A DNA stretch of 64,000 bases from Rhodococcoides kyotonense (GTDB lineage Bacteria > Actinomycetota > Actinomycetes > Mycobacteriales > Mycobacteriaceae). Both the position numbers and the translations under genes were made by a program. The notes beneath the pieces were generated by a model. The model worked only from the letters and a program-made list of their open reading frames with translations, did no database searches and was not told the origin of the DNA. The DNA is taken from positions 1-64,000 of the forward strand of contig NZ_LVHI01000003.1 in assembly GCF_001645385.1 (NCBI RefSeq). Direction: 5' to 3'. This document shows, one piece after another, positions 47,140-57,300 of this stretch (position 1 is its first letter; every line of letters begins with the position of its first letter).

Positions 47140-47216
47140 TGGTAGCGGGGACAGGATTTGAACCTGCGACCTCTGGGTTATGAGCCCAGCGAGCTACCGA
47201 GCTGCTCCACCCCGCG
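47140..47216 (-). tRNA. Initiator tRNA-fMet (anticodon CAT)
   Basis: 77 nt including an encoded CCA. Anticodon loop CTCATAA sits on a stem of three G-C pairs (GGG/CCC) and position 1-72 is unpaired (C-T), both marks of initiators. Sequence CGCGGGGTGGAGCAGCTCGG matches the mycobacterial initiator. Confidence 0.96.
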
Positions 47217-47358
47217 TTGCGAACGCAAAGTTACAGGACGGTGTCGAGGATAAGCAAATTCACGGCCCGGGCCTGCTTCCCGATCGCCGTCGGTGCCGAA
47301 CGGCCTCGCGTCATCGTCGAAAATGCACAGAAATGGGTGCGCTGCATCACGGTTTACC

Positions 47359-47374
47359 GGTGATCTGCGTCACA
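47359..47374. promoter_or_regulatory. CRP/GlxR-type cAMP receptor site upstream of rpf
   Basis: GGTGATCTGCGTCACA contains GTGA-N6-TCAC, the full CRP/GlxR core. CRP (Rv3676) in M. tuberculosis and GlxR in Corynebacterium are known activators of rpf genes, which supports the call. It lies about 340 nt before the rpf ATG, implying a long leader. Confidence 0.6.
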
Positions 47375-47486
47375 TCACAACGGTGTAACGAAGCGGAAAC
47401 GAATCCGTCGCAACCCGGATCGACCTGCGCGAACGCCGTTCTTTGTCTCAACATGTGGACAAGCCAGCCACCAAATCTCTGTGTGA

Positions 47487-48332
<846 letters not shown>

Positions 48333-48393
48333 CACGTTCGGCCGACATCTTCTCGGCTGACCGCAGTTCGGATCGCGTCGACGATCCGACGAC

Positions 48394-48440
48394 GAAGCGG
48401 CGCCGTCACTGTGGAAGACAGTGACGGCGCCGCTTCGGTT
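48394..48440. terminator. Strong bidirectional terminator after rpf
   Basis: GAAGCGGCGCCGTCACTGT and ACAGTGACGGCGCCGCTTC form a perfect 19-bp stem with loop GGAAG, followed by GGTTTTC on the plus strand. Confidence 0.92.
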
Positions 48441-48504
48441 TTCGCAATTCAGTTGTCGTGTTCGGTTGCAGCTCAGTGAATTACCGAGCTTCCCGGGCGC
48501 AGAG

Positions 48505-51480
48505 TCAGCGGCCGTTCTGGTACGCGTCGATCGCCTGCTGAAGCGCCTCGAACGCGGTACCCAACCGTCCCAGATCACCACTCTGCTGAGCGGAGCGCAC
48601 CTCGGTCAACGCAGCGTCGAGTCGTTGCACCGCATCGGAGTTCGGCGGCTGACTCTGCGTCGGCGCGTTGGCAGGCGGTGGAGTGGTCGCCTGCGTGCCC
48701 GACTGTGTCGGCTCCTCCTCCGTGGACTGCGGATTCGACGCGTCACCACCCGGTGCGGTCGCCGCGGAGCCGGTGCCGGAACCGAACACCTGGTCGAGCG
48801 CCTCGGACAGCGTCGCCGCATACCCGACGCGCACGCCTCCCCCGGCTCCCGGTTCCCGGTAACTGACGAGCACTCTCGTCAACTGCGGGAACGTGGACGT
48901 CGACGCAGTGTTGCGTTCGGTGTACAGCGGTTCGACGTACAGGATTCCGCCGTCTGCGATCGGCAGAGTCAACAGATTTCCGTACTGGATGTTGTTGGAC
49001 TGCTGCAACAGAGTTCGGTCCGATGCCACACGAGAGTCCGATGTCATCGAGTTCTGCGCCTGCTGAGGACCCTGTGTCTGCGTGTCCGTCGGTAGCTGCA
49101 ACACCGTGAACTTGCCGTAGTTCTCCGGGTCGGATCGCACCGAGATGTACGCGGACAGCAACTGTCGGTTGAAGCCGACCATCGCGCTCGTCAACCGGAA
49201 CGACGGTTCACCGGTCTCCGGATCACCGATCAGCACGTAGTAGGGCGGCTGATTCAGATCCGTTCCACCGTCGACCGTCGGGTCGCTCGGGACGGACCAG
49301 AACGCGTTGTTGGTGAAGAATTCGTTGGGGTCGTCGACGTGATACTTGGCGAGCATCTCGCGCTGGACCTTGAACAGGTCTTCCGGGTAACGGAAGTGGG
49401 ACCGCAGATCGTCCGGGATCTCCGACGACGGCTTGACCGAGTCGGGGAACACTCCCATCCACGCGTTCAGCACCGGATCCTTGTCGTCGACCTGGTAGAG
49501 CGTGACGGTTCCGTCGTAGGCGTCGACCGTGGCCTTCACCGAGTTGCGGATGTAGGACACCTCTTCCTTCGGAAGCGGGCGACCGGTAGTGGGTTCCAAG
49601 CTGTCGACGGTCAGGCCGTCCAACGACGCGCGCTGCGCGTACGGGTAGTCCTTCAACGTGGTGTAGCCGTCGACGATCCACACGATCTTGCCGTCGACCA
49701 CTGCCGGGTAGGAGTCGCTGTCCGTCGTCAACCAGGGAGCGACCTTCTGTACACGCTCACGTGGATCGCGGTTGAACAGAATCTTCGAATTGTCGCCGAT
49801 CGCACCCGAGAACAGGATGTTTCGTTCGGCGTACTTCGCAGCGAACGCCAACCGGTTGAACCAGTTGCCCACCGACACGCCACCCGCACCGGTGTAGGTG
49901 TAGCGAGAGGTGTCGGTGTCGTATTCACGGTCCTCGCCCTCGCCGCCGGTGCCGACGATCGCGTAGTCGGGATCCGACTGTGCGATGACCTCGCCGTAGT
50001 AGATGCGCGGTTGATCGACGGGGATGACCTGTTCGGTTCCCTGCGACGCGATGTCACTGACGGTGTAGATCGGGTAACCGCTGTTGCTGTTGGCGCCCTC
50101 GGCCGTCGGATCCTGCACGGCCGCGTTCACGCGGTTCGCCGGAGCAGCGACGAAGCCGTTGCCGTGGGTGTACACCGTGTGCTTGTTGATCCAGTCGGTC
50201 TGGTTGCCCGTCAGGCTCTCGGGCGACAGCTCACGAGCCGCGACGATGTAATCCTGCAGCTGGCCGTCGATTTCGTACCGGTCGACGTCGAGCGTCGCCG
50301 GGAAGCCGAAGAAGTTCTTCAGCTGCTGCTGCTGAGTGAACGTGCGAGACAACACGTTCGGGTCGAGGAGCCGGGTGTTCGCGATCGTCGTGATGTCGGC
50401 TTGACTCTCGCGTGGGTTCTGGGAACCCTCTCCCGAGTAGGCCTGGTATTCGACGACGTCGTCACCGATGCCGTACGCGTCCCGCGTCGCGGCGATGTTC
50501 CGCTCGATGTAGGCGCTTTCCTTCTCCGCCGCGTTGGGGCGCACCGAGAACTGCTCCATCAGCAGCGGGAAGATGGCACCGACGAGGATCGACGACAGCA
50601 CGAGCAACGCCGTCGCCAACGCGGGGACGCGTAGATCACGCAGGAAGATCGCAGCGAAAAACGCTGCAGCACAGATCAATGCGATCGCCAGCAGAATCAG
50701 CTTGGCCGGCAGGACCGCGTTGATGTCGGTGAAGCCTGCGCCGGTGAACGTCGGTTCCTTACGGCTGCTCGACAGCAACGAGTAGCGGTCCAGCCAGTAG
50801 GCGATGGCCTTGAACAGAACGAAGGCGCCCGCCAGGACTGCGAGCTGTACGCGCGCAGCACGCGTCAGTGCACCTTCGCGTCCCGCGAGGCGGATTCCGC
50901 CGAAGACGTACTGCGTCAACAGATTGGCGAAGAACGCGATGAGTGTCGCGACGAACAACCAGTTCAGCACGAAGCGGTAGAACGGCAGATCGAACGAGTA
51001 GAAGCTGACGTCGAGACCGAACTGCGGATCGACGCGACCGAAGTCGCCGCCGTGCAGAAACAGTTGCACGACAACCCAATTGGTCTGCGCGATCAAACCG
51101 GAGATGACGCCGAACGCGACCGGGATTCCGATTCCGAACAGACGAAGCCTGCTCATGACGGTGGTCCGGTACCGAGCGATCGGATCGTTCGGGCCTGCAA
51201 CGGGTACGAACACCGGGCGATTGCGATACGCCAGCAGCAGTGCCAGGAACACGACACCGCCGACGAGCACGCCGACGATCAGGAACAACAACGCCCGGGT
51301 GACCAGCATCGTCGTGTACACCTGGCGGAAGTCGACTTCCCCGAACCACAGCCAGTTCGTATAGGTGTCGATGAGGCGCGGACCGACAAGCAGCAACGCT
51401 GCGAGGACCAATGCCAATACGAGCAGAATCCGGCTCCGCCGCGACAACGACGGTAGACCGGTGGGGGCCCTCATGCCCAC
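48505..51480 (-). CDS. UPF0182 family large membrane protein (Rv3193c-like)
   Basis: 991 aa. Seven membrane helices in the first ~310 residues, starting VGMRAPTGLPSLSRRSRILLV, then a ~570-residue extracytoplasmic domain with conserved NWINKHTVYTHGNGF-like and WLTTDSDSYPAVVDGKIVWIVDGYTT blocks. A low-complexity Gly/Pro/Thr linker and a short helical C-terminus follow. Matches M. tuberculosis Rv3193c in length and order; function unknown. GTG 51480 gives the VGMR start; ATG 51474 is possible. Confidence 0.92.
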   Translation of the reverse strand: MGMRAPTGLPSLSRRSRILLVLALVLAALLLVGPRLIDTYTNWLWFGEVDFRQVYTTMLVTRALLFLIVGVLVGGVVFLALLLAYRNRPVFVPVAGPNDPIARYRTTVMSRLRLFGIGIPVAFGVISGLIAQTNWVVVQLFLHGGDFGRVDPQFGLDVSFYSFDLPFYRFVLNWLFVATLIAFFANLLTQYVFGGIRLAGREGALTRAARVQLAVLAGAFVLFKAIAYWLDRYSLLSSSRKEPTFTGAGFTDINAVLPAKLILLAIALICAAAFFAAIFLRDLRVPALATALLVLSSILVGAIFPLLMEQFSVRPNAAEKESAYIERNIAATRDAYGIGDDVVEYQAYSGEGSQNPRESQADITTIANTRLLDPNVLSRTFTQQQQLKNFFGFPATLDVDRYEIDGQLQDYIVAARELSPESLTGNQTDWINKHTVYTHGNGFVAAPANRVNAAVQDPTAEGANSNSGYPIYTVSDIASQGTEQVIPVDQPRIYYGEVIAQSDPDYAIVGTGGEGEDREYDTDTSRYTYTGAGGVSVGNWFNRLAFAAKYAERNILFSGAIGDNSKILFNRDPRERVQKVAPWLTTDSDSYPAVVDGKIVWIVDGYTTLKDYPYAQRASLDGLTVDSLEPTTGRPLPKEEVSYIRNSVKATVDAYDGTVTLYQVDDKDPVLNAWMGVFPDSVKPSSEIPDDLRSHFRYPEDLFKVQREMLAKYHVDDPNEFFTNNAFWSVPSDPTVDGGTDLNQPPYYVLIGDPETGEPSFRLTSAMVGFNRQLLSAYISVRSDPENYGKFTVLQLPTDTQTQGPQQAQNSMTSDSRVASDRTLLQQSNNIQYGNLLTLPIADGGILYVEPLYTERNTASTSTFPQLTRVLVSYREPGAGGGVRVGYAATLSEALDQVFGSGTGSAATAPGGDASNPQSTEEEPTQSGTQATTPPPANAPTQSQPPNSDAVQRLDAALTEVRSAQQSGDLGRLGTAFEALQQAIDAYQNGR

Positions 51481-51661
51481 GTGCCACACTCCAACTTCGG
51501 GCGATACAGCGTGTACCGCAGATGGCTTCGGCGACGCACAACGTGCGTCGCCTGTCCGATTTGTGAACCACTGTACGGAACCGCTCGGTCGCCCGGCCAC
51601 ACCCGTCCTGTCGGCAGTGGCCGGGGGACGTCGATCGGCACGTCGATGCGAGGATGAGCAG

Positions 51662-52300
51662 GTGAGCGATTTCGACGACCACCGATTCGACGGCAGTGAC
51701 ATGGACATGAGCCCCGACGAGCTAGAGGCGGCACTCGCGCGTTGTGCGCGCGAGGTCGCGGATTTCGTCGACGCCGAGGGGTGGGGCCAATCTCCGCAGA
51801 TCTTCGCCCTCGTGCCGACGTCCGTCCTCGCCGCGGCGGAGCCGGGCCTGCTCGACGACATCGCCGACGGCTCGGCGTTGACGCCGATCCAGCAGCACTC
51901 GCTTCCCGAGGACATCGAGGGCGGTTCACCCGCGCTCGAGGAATTTCTCGCCACCACCAGCTGGCCCGACGGCGTCGTCGGCTGCGCGCTCGTTCAGGAG
52001 ATCGTCGTGCTGCCGCCGACGGCGGAGTCCGACCTCGACGAGGCGTTGACGCCGTTGCTCGCCGATCGCGACGCAGCCGACGAGGCCGCCCGGTTGACTG
52101 CACACGCGCATCCCGAACGGAAGGACGGCCGTCTGATCGCGGCCGTCGTCAAGGACGGTCCGTCGTTGGCACTGCTGCAGATGCAGCCCGACGACGACGC
52201 AGACCCGTTCGGTGCCGCCGAGTTGCTCACCTACGAGGATCTGGCGCCGAACATCGTGCAGGCCCTGTACGCGACTTTCGACAACGAATCCGATGACTGA
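51662..52300 (+). CDS. PPA1309 family protein
   Basis: 212-aa acidic soluble protein of a conserved actinobacterial family of unknown function. Recognisable blocks are VDAEGWGQSPQIFALVPTS and SWPDGVVGCALVQEIVVLPP near the middle. GTG 51662 is chosen as the start because AGGA-GAG lies upstream and the preceding codons match no family. Divergent from the UPF0182 gene. Confidence 0.82.
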   Translation: MSDFDDHRFDGSDMDMSPDELEAALARCAREVADFVDAEGWGQSPQIFALVPTSVLAAAEPGLLDDIADGSALTPIQQHSLPEDIEGGSPALEEFLATTSWPDGVVGCALVQEIVVLPPTAESDLDEALTPLLADRDAADEAARLTAHAHPERKDGRLIAAVVKDGPSLALLQMQPDDDADPFGAAELLTYEDLAPNIVQALYATFDNESDD

Positions 52301-52324
52301 CGACGCCGCCTGATTCGCAAGCGG

Positions 52325-53350
52325 TCAGCTGCACGACGGCGCGTCGCCGCCCGCTCCGATCGATTCGAGCGCGTCGATCGCGCCGTCGAGTGAGTCGACC
52401 TTCACCAGACGCAGACCGTCGGGCGTGTTCGCACTGGCCTCGTCGCAGTTCTGCGACGGCACCAGGAATGTCGTCGCACCCGCATCACGCGCGGCGATCA
52501 ACTTGTACGGAATGCCTCCGATGGGTCCGACCGCCCCGTCATCGGCGATCGTGCCGGTGCCGGCGACGAACTCACCGTTGCTCAGCTCCCCCGGACTCAG
52601 CTTGTCGACGACGGCGAGGCTGAACATCAAGCCCGCCGAGGGCCCGCCGACGTCGGCGAGGTTGAACGTGACGTCGAACGGAACGTCGGGTTCCTCGGTC
52701 GGTGTCACACCGAGGTACCCCTTCTCGGCGTCGTCGGGCCGGGCGCCCAACGTGACGGACTCGTCGCGTTCGACTCCGTCGGTGGACACCCGCACGACGA
52801 TCACGTCGCCCGGAGAGTGGGCGCTGACGACGTCGCGCACCCCCGTGACGGTGTCGATCGGAGCGCCGTCGATCGACACCACACGGTCGCCCTCGTTCAG
52901 CAAGCCCGAGGCAGGACCGTCGGGCGCCACGGTTCCGACGGTCAGCACCACCGGATAGCCCAGGTGTCGCAGTGCGGCGAGTTCGGCGCTGTCCTCGGAT
53001 TGTTCGAAGTCCGCCTGGTTGCTCTGCTGAACCTCTTCCTTCGACTTGTCCGGCGGGTACACCTCTTCGCGAGGAACGAGGCCCTGCCGTCCGCTCGCCC
53101 AGAAGCCGAACGCCTCGAAGATGTTCAACTGGTCGCGGACCGCCACGGTCGTCATGTTCAGATGCCCGGTGGTGGGGTCGACGTCGGTGCCGTCGATCTG
53201 TACGACCGGGCGACCGTCCGCGTCGCCGAGAGTGTTGTAGGTGGGTCCCGGGCCGAGCGCAGCGAACGGGACGGTGACGACGGTTCCTGCGACGCCGAGT
53301 ACGACGACCGGCACGAGAGCGGCCACGAGAGTGGCGATCCTACGATTCAC
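52325..53350 (-). CDS. Membrane-anchored PDZ and Lon-like (S16) serine protease (Rv3194c-like)
   Basis: 341 aa. N-terminal signal anchor (about 7-30), PDZ domain (about 133-200) and C-terminal Lon protease domain with the Ser-Lys dyad S238 (VGGPSAGLMF) and K283 (GGIPYKL). Lacks an ATPase, so it is an extracytoplasmic protease. GTG 53350 is 7 nt from a TAGTCT -10 element (53363-53358), a leaderless start; earlier in-frame starts would add an unlikely head. Confidence 0.9.
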   Translation of the reverse strand: MNRRIATLVAALVPVVVLGVAGTVVTVPFAALGPGPTYNTLGDADGRPVVQIDGTDVDPTTGHLNMTTVAVRDQLNIFEAFGFWASGRQGLVPREEVYPPDKSKEEVQQSNQADFEQSEDSAELAALRHLGYPVVLTVGTVAPDGPASGLLNEGDRVVSIDGAPIDTVTGVRDVVSAHSPGDVIVVRVSTDGVERDESVTLGARPDDAEKGYLGVTPTEEPDVPFDVTFNLADVGGPSAGLMFSLAVVDKLSPGELSNGEFVAGTGTIADDGAVGPIGGIPYKLIAARDAGATTFLVPSQNCDEASANTPDGLRLVKVDSLDGAIDALESIGAGGDAPSCS

Positions 53351-53498
53351 CCGACAAAGACTAGAACCGATGTCTGTGCAGCGGATGTGAGACCCCTCCC
53401 ACTGGCGTGCCAGGCGGTGTTTCGCAGCGGCAATCGTGTTCGCCGTCAGCGTGAGAACCAGCGGTGCCACCGGCCTGCATGCCTTGTACCGTTGAACC

Positions 53499-54869
53499 AT
53501 GAGCAATTTCGGTTTTCAGGGCCCCGACGACGATCCGGACAAGAAGAAGGATCAGGGCGGAGACGGCGGCCAGGCCGGCATGCCGGACGGCTTCGGCTTC
53601 GGTGCCGAAGGCTTCGACCCCGCCGCGCTGGGCCAGATGCTCACACAGTTCGGTCAGATGCTGAGCGGCATGGGCACCGCGGGTTCCGCGGGCGCGGGCC
53701 CGGTGAACTACGACCTGGCCACCCAGCTCGCCCGACAGCAGATCGGCACGGTGTCTCCCGTGTCGGCCGGCAAGACCGACGCGATCGCCGACGCGGCACA
53801 TCTCGCCGAGCTCTGGCTCGACGGATCGACGACGCTTCCCGCGGGTGCGTCGCGCACCGTTGCCTGGACGCCGGGCGACTGGCTCGACAACACCATCGAC
53901 ACCTGGAAGCGTCTGTGCGACCCGGTGGCAGCCCAGATCTCGAGCATGTGGACGTCCGGAATGCCCGCCGAGGCGCAGCAGATGGCCGGTCCCATGATGG
54001 GCATGCTGACGCAGATGGGCGGAATGGCGTTCGGGTCGCAGCTCGGCCAGGCGCTCGGGCAGCTGTCGAAAGAGGTTCTGACCTCGACCGACATCGGAAT
54101 TCCGCTCGGGCCCAGCGGTGTCGCCGCGTTGCTTCCCGACGCCATCGCGAGTTTCACCGACGGGCTGGAGCAGCCCGAACGCGAAGTCCTCGTCTTCCTT
54201 GCCGCACGTGAAGCCGCCCACCAGCGTCTCTACAGCCACGTTCCGTGGCTGCGTCAACGGGTGCTCGCGACCGTCGAGGAGTACGCGCGTGGCATCAAGA
54301 TGGACTTCTCGGCGATCGAGGAAGCGGCGTCCGGACTGGATCCGGCGTCGCTGACGGACCCGTCGAAGATCGAGGAGATTCTCCAGCAGGGTGCGTTCGA
54401 ACCGCAGACCACCCCGGAGCAGAAGCTGGCACTCGAACGTCTGGAGACCATGCTCGCCCTCGTCGAGGGATGGGTCGAGGTCGTCGTCGCGGACGCTCTC
54501 GGCGAACGACTCCCCGGTGCCGTGGCGCTGGGCGAGACGATCCGCCGCAGGCGCGCGTCCGGCGGTCCGGCCGAGCAGACGTTCGCGACACTCATCGGCC
54601 TCGAACTGCGTCCTCGTCGCGTTCGTGAAGCCAGCGAACTGTGGCGCCGACTGACTGCAGCGGCAGGCATCGACGGACGCGACGGCGTGTGGGCCCACCC
54701 GGACCTGCTTCCGACGTCGTCCGACCTCGACGATCCGGCATCGTTCATCGACGGTGTCGTCGGCGGCGGAACCAGCGAGTTCGACGATCCCATCGCGATG
54801 CTGAAGGCGACGGAGGAGCAGGAACGCTCCGAACGCGACAAGCGCGACGGCGGCGACGAACAGGCCTGA
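53499..54869 (+). CDS. Zinc-dependent metalloprotease, zincin_2 family (Rv3195-like)
   Basis: 456 aa. A Gly/Asp-rich head with repeated GFGF precedes the zincin core. Putative zinc residues are in AREAAHQRLYSHVPWLR (E238, H241, H247) and a distal E in LVEGWVEVVVAD. The family is also annotated as coenzyme F420 biosynthesis-associated, on weak grounds. Divergent from the Lon-like protease. A strong terminator follows. Confidence 0.85.
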   Translation: MSNFGFQGPDDDPDKKKDQGGDGGQAGMPDGFGFGAEGFDPAALGQMLTQFGQMLSGMGTAGSAGAGPVNYDLATQLARQQIGTVSPVSAGKTDAIADAAHLAELWLDGSTTLPAGASRTVAWTPGDWLDNTIDTWKRLCDPVAAQISSMWTSGMPAEAQQMAGPMMGMLTQMGGMAFGSQLGQALGQLSKEVLTSTDIGIPLGPSGVAALLPDAIASFTDGLEQPEREVLVFLAAREAAHQRLYSHVPWLRQRVLATVEEYARGIKMDFSAIEEAASGLDPASLTDPSKIEEILQQGAFEPQTTPEQKLALERLETMLALVEGWVEVVVADALGERLPGAVALGETIRRRRASGGPAEQTFATLIGLELRPRRVREASELWRRLTAAAGIDGRDGVWAHPDLLPTSSDLDDPASFIDGVVGGGTSEFDDPIAMLKATEEQERSERDKRDGGDEQA

Positions 54870-54879
54870 TCGCAGGAAG

Positions 54880-54921
54880 AAGAGGGGTGGATCCGACGTT
54901 GTCGGATCCACCCCTCTTTTT
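54880..54921 (+). terminator. Intrinsic terminator of the zincin gene
   Basis: AAGAGGGGTGGATCCGAC (54880-54897) pairs perfectly over 18 bp with GTCGGATCCACCCCTCTT (54901-54918), loop GTT, then TTT. Confidence 0.93.
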
Positions 54922-55012
54922 CGATGGAATGCCAGGTCAGCGGGTTGGCTGCCTGTGGACAACTCGTGTCGTAGGGCGGAAACGCCGAGCACCACCGTGT
55001 CATCGTTCTTTC

Positions 55013-55861
55013 ATGTCCATAGGTGCACTCGTGCGCAGACCGAAACTGCGTGTCGGCGCGTTCGTCCTCCGAGACGGCTCCATCCGGCTCGGGCTGAATC
55101 CCGATCGCTCGTACGTGCTCACGGCTCTTCCCACCGTGCCGCCCGACGTCGTCCTCGACGTTCTGTCCCGCCTCGACGGCAAAGCCTCGCGAGCGAACAT
55201 CGTCTGGTACGCCGGAACGCGGGGAATGTCCGCGCCCACGACATCCACGCTTCTGGCCGAACTCGCCGAGTTCGGGCTTCTCGTCGACTGCGCGACAACC
55301 CCCGAACCTCGAGTGTCGACACTGCACATCGTGGGACGTGGCCCGCTCGCCGACGCCGTCCAGCACGGTCTCACCGCGTCGACGATCGCCGTGACACGAT
55401 CGTCGAACCCTCCTCGTCGTCTTCTGCGCTACGACGAGGGCCACTGGCAGAACGATCTCGTCGTGCTCGCGGACGATCTCGTGGCGGACCCGCAGACGAT
55501 CACGGCGCTGGCTGCGACGCGCACCCCCCATCTGCAGATTCGGTTGCGCGACGGGGTCGGGATCGTCGGGCCGTTCGTCCTACCCGGAGTATCGACGTGC
55601 CTCCGCTGTCTGGAACTCACCCGCAGCGCGTTGGATCCGCAGTGGCCCTACGTGTCGGCGCAGCTGCTCGGACGCACGGGAGACGCGAGCGGACCGACCG
55701 TTCTCGCCACCGCGGCGTTCGCGTTGGCTCAGATCGACGCCTGCACGAAGCGTGACTCGACGCCGATGATCGACACGACGCTCGAGATCGACCTCGCGTC
55801 GAACCGTACGACGACGCGGCGATGGTCCCGCCACCCCAGGTGCGACTGCGCGCACGAATGA
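55013..55861 (+). CDS. E1/ThiF-like, TOMM cyclodehydratase partner-type protein (Rv3196-like)
   Basis: 282 aa. An N-terminal peptide-binding-like winged region (1-95) is followed by a shortened Rossmann E1 fold (HIVGRGPLADAV, 105-116). A zinc tetrathiolate is formed by C196, C199 (CLRC) and C277, C279 (CDC) at the C-terminus. This is the architecture of leader-binding proteins that work with YcaO enzymes on azole-containing peptides. No YcaO or precursor gene is present here. An ABC1 kinase gene follows by 75 nt. Confidence 0.75.
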   Translation: MSIGALVRRPKLRVGAFVLRDGSIRLGLNPDRSYVLTALPTVPPDVVLDVLSRLDGKASRANIVWYAGTRGMSAPTTSTLLAELAEFGLLVDCATTPEPRVSTLHIVGRGPLADAVQHGLTASTIAVTRSSNPPRRLLRYDEGHWQNDLVVLADDLVADPQTITALAATRTPHLQIRLRDGVGIVGPFVLPGVSTCLRCLELTRSALDPQWPYVSAQLLGRTGDASGPTVLATAAFALAQIDACTKRDSTPMIDTTLEIDLASNRTTTRRWSRHPRCDCAHE

Positions 55862-55936
55862 CGGGCGTTCGTCCGAGTGCCGGCGCTCTTACCTGCACTA
55901 TGGGCGAGATGGTCGTCCGTCAGCCATGATGGGTAC

Positions 55937-57253
55937 GTGCCAGACATTCCTCGTCGGGGATCAGCCCGAACCGCCAAGCTCGCTCGAATCCCCATCGGTA
56001 TCGCAGGACGGGCCGCGGTCGGTTTCGGCAAGAAGCTCGCCGGTGGCAATCGCGAGGAGATCGACTCGGATCTCGCGGCCAAGGCCGCCGAACAACTGTT
56101 CTCGGTTCTCGGCGAACTCAAGGGCGGCGCAATGAAGTTCGGCCAGGCGCTGAGCGTCATGGAGGCGGCCGTTCCGGAGGAGTTCGCCGAGCCGTATCGG
56201 GAAGCACTGACCAAGCTTCAGTCGTCCGCGCCGCCACTGCCGGCAGCCAAGGTTCATCGCATGCTCGATCGCCAGCTGGGCACGGCCTGGCGATCACGGT
56301 TCGAGTCGTTCGACGACACCCCTGTCGCATCGGCGAGTATCGGGCAGGTCCACCGCGCGGTGTGGACGGACGGTCGCGATGTCGCCGTCAAGATTCAATA
56401 CCCGGGCGCCGACGACGCACTGCGCGCGGATCTGAAGACGATGTCACGTTTCGCGAGCACCTTCAGCGCGATCTTCACCGGCGCCGACGTCAAGCCCGTG
56501 CTCGACGAGCTGATCGCACGGACCGAGGACGAGCTCGACTATCGCATCGAGGCCGACAGTCAGCGCGCATTCGCGAAAGAGTTCGCCGACGACCCACAGT
56601 TCGCGATTCCCCGTGTCGTCGCGAGTGCTCCGAAGGTGCTCGTCAGCGAATGGATGACGGGTACCCCCTTGTCGTCGATCATCGCGTCGGGAACCGCCGA
56701 CCAGCGCAACGACGCAGGCGCCCTGCTCGCGCTGTTCGCGTTCGCTGCGCCTGCTCGCGCCGGTCTGCTGCACGCGGACCCGCATCCAGGGAATTTCATG
56801 TTGCTGCCCGACGGACGCCTCGGCGTCATCGACTTCGGAGCTACGGCGCCGATGCCGAACGGGCTACCTCCCGTTCTGGGCAGGATGGTGCGACTCGCAC
56901 GCGAGGAACGGTTCGACGAATTGGTCGCACTGTGCGTGGAGAGCGGATTCGTCATTCCCGGCCGGACGGTCACCGCGAAGGAGATCGCGGACTATCTGCG
57001 CCCGTTCACGGACCCGATCCGCACGGATTCCTTCCACTTCACTCGGTCGTGGCTACAGAAAGCGGCGGGAACAGCAGCCGACTTCGACAGCGCGCAGTTC
57101 CGAACGGCGCGAGCTCTGAACATGCCCGCCGAACACATCATGATCTTCCGGGTACTCGGAGGTCTCGTCGGCATCTGTGCGCAGCTCGACGCGTACGCCC
57201 CCTACATGGCCATCCTGACGGAATGGATGCCCGGCTTCACCGACGACGTCTGA
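55937..57253 (+). CDS. ABC1/UbiB-family atypical protein kinase (Rv3197-like)
   Basis: 438 aa. N-terminal KxGQ element K67-Q70 (MKFGQ), Ala-rich loop ASASIGQVHRA, catalytic Lys in VAVKIQYPG, HADPHPGN and metal-binding DFGA are intact. Family members extract or modify quinone-like lipids using ATP. Rv3197 in M. tuberculosis was described as an ATPase linked to macrolide tolerance, and whiB7 adjoins here too. GTG 55937 fits the conserved start region. Confidence 0.9.
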   Translation: MPDIPRRGSARTAKLARIPIGIAGRAAVGFGKKLAGGNREEIDSDLAAKAAEQLFSVLGELKGGAMKFGQALSVMEAAVPEEFAEPYREALTKLQSSAPPLPAAKVHRMLDRQLGTAWRSRFESFDDTPVASASIGQVHRAVWTDGRDVAVKIQYPGADDALRADLKTMSRFASTFSAIFTGADVKPVLDELIARTEDELDYRIEADSQRAFAKEFADDPQFAIPRVVASAPKVLVSEWMTGTPLSSIIASGTADQRNDAGALLALFAFAAPARAGLLHADPHPGNFMLLPDGRLGVIDFGATAPMPNGLPPVLGRMVRLAREERFDELVALCVESGFVIPGRTVTAKEIADYLRPFTDPIRTDSFHFTRSWLQKAAGTAADFDSAQFRTARALNMPAEHIMIFRVLGGLVGICAQLDAYAPYMAILTEWMPGFTDDV

Positions 57254-57300
57254 TCTTCCCGATCGTCGTCGAAAAGCCGGGCATCACAAGTGGACTCGCA

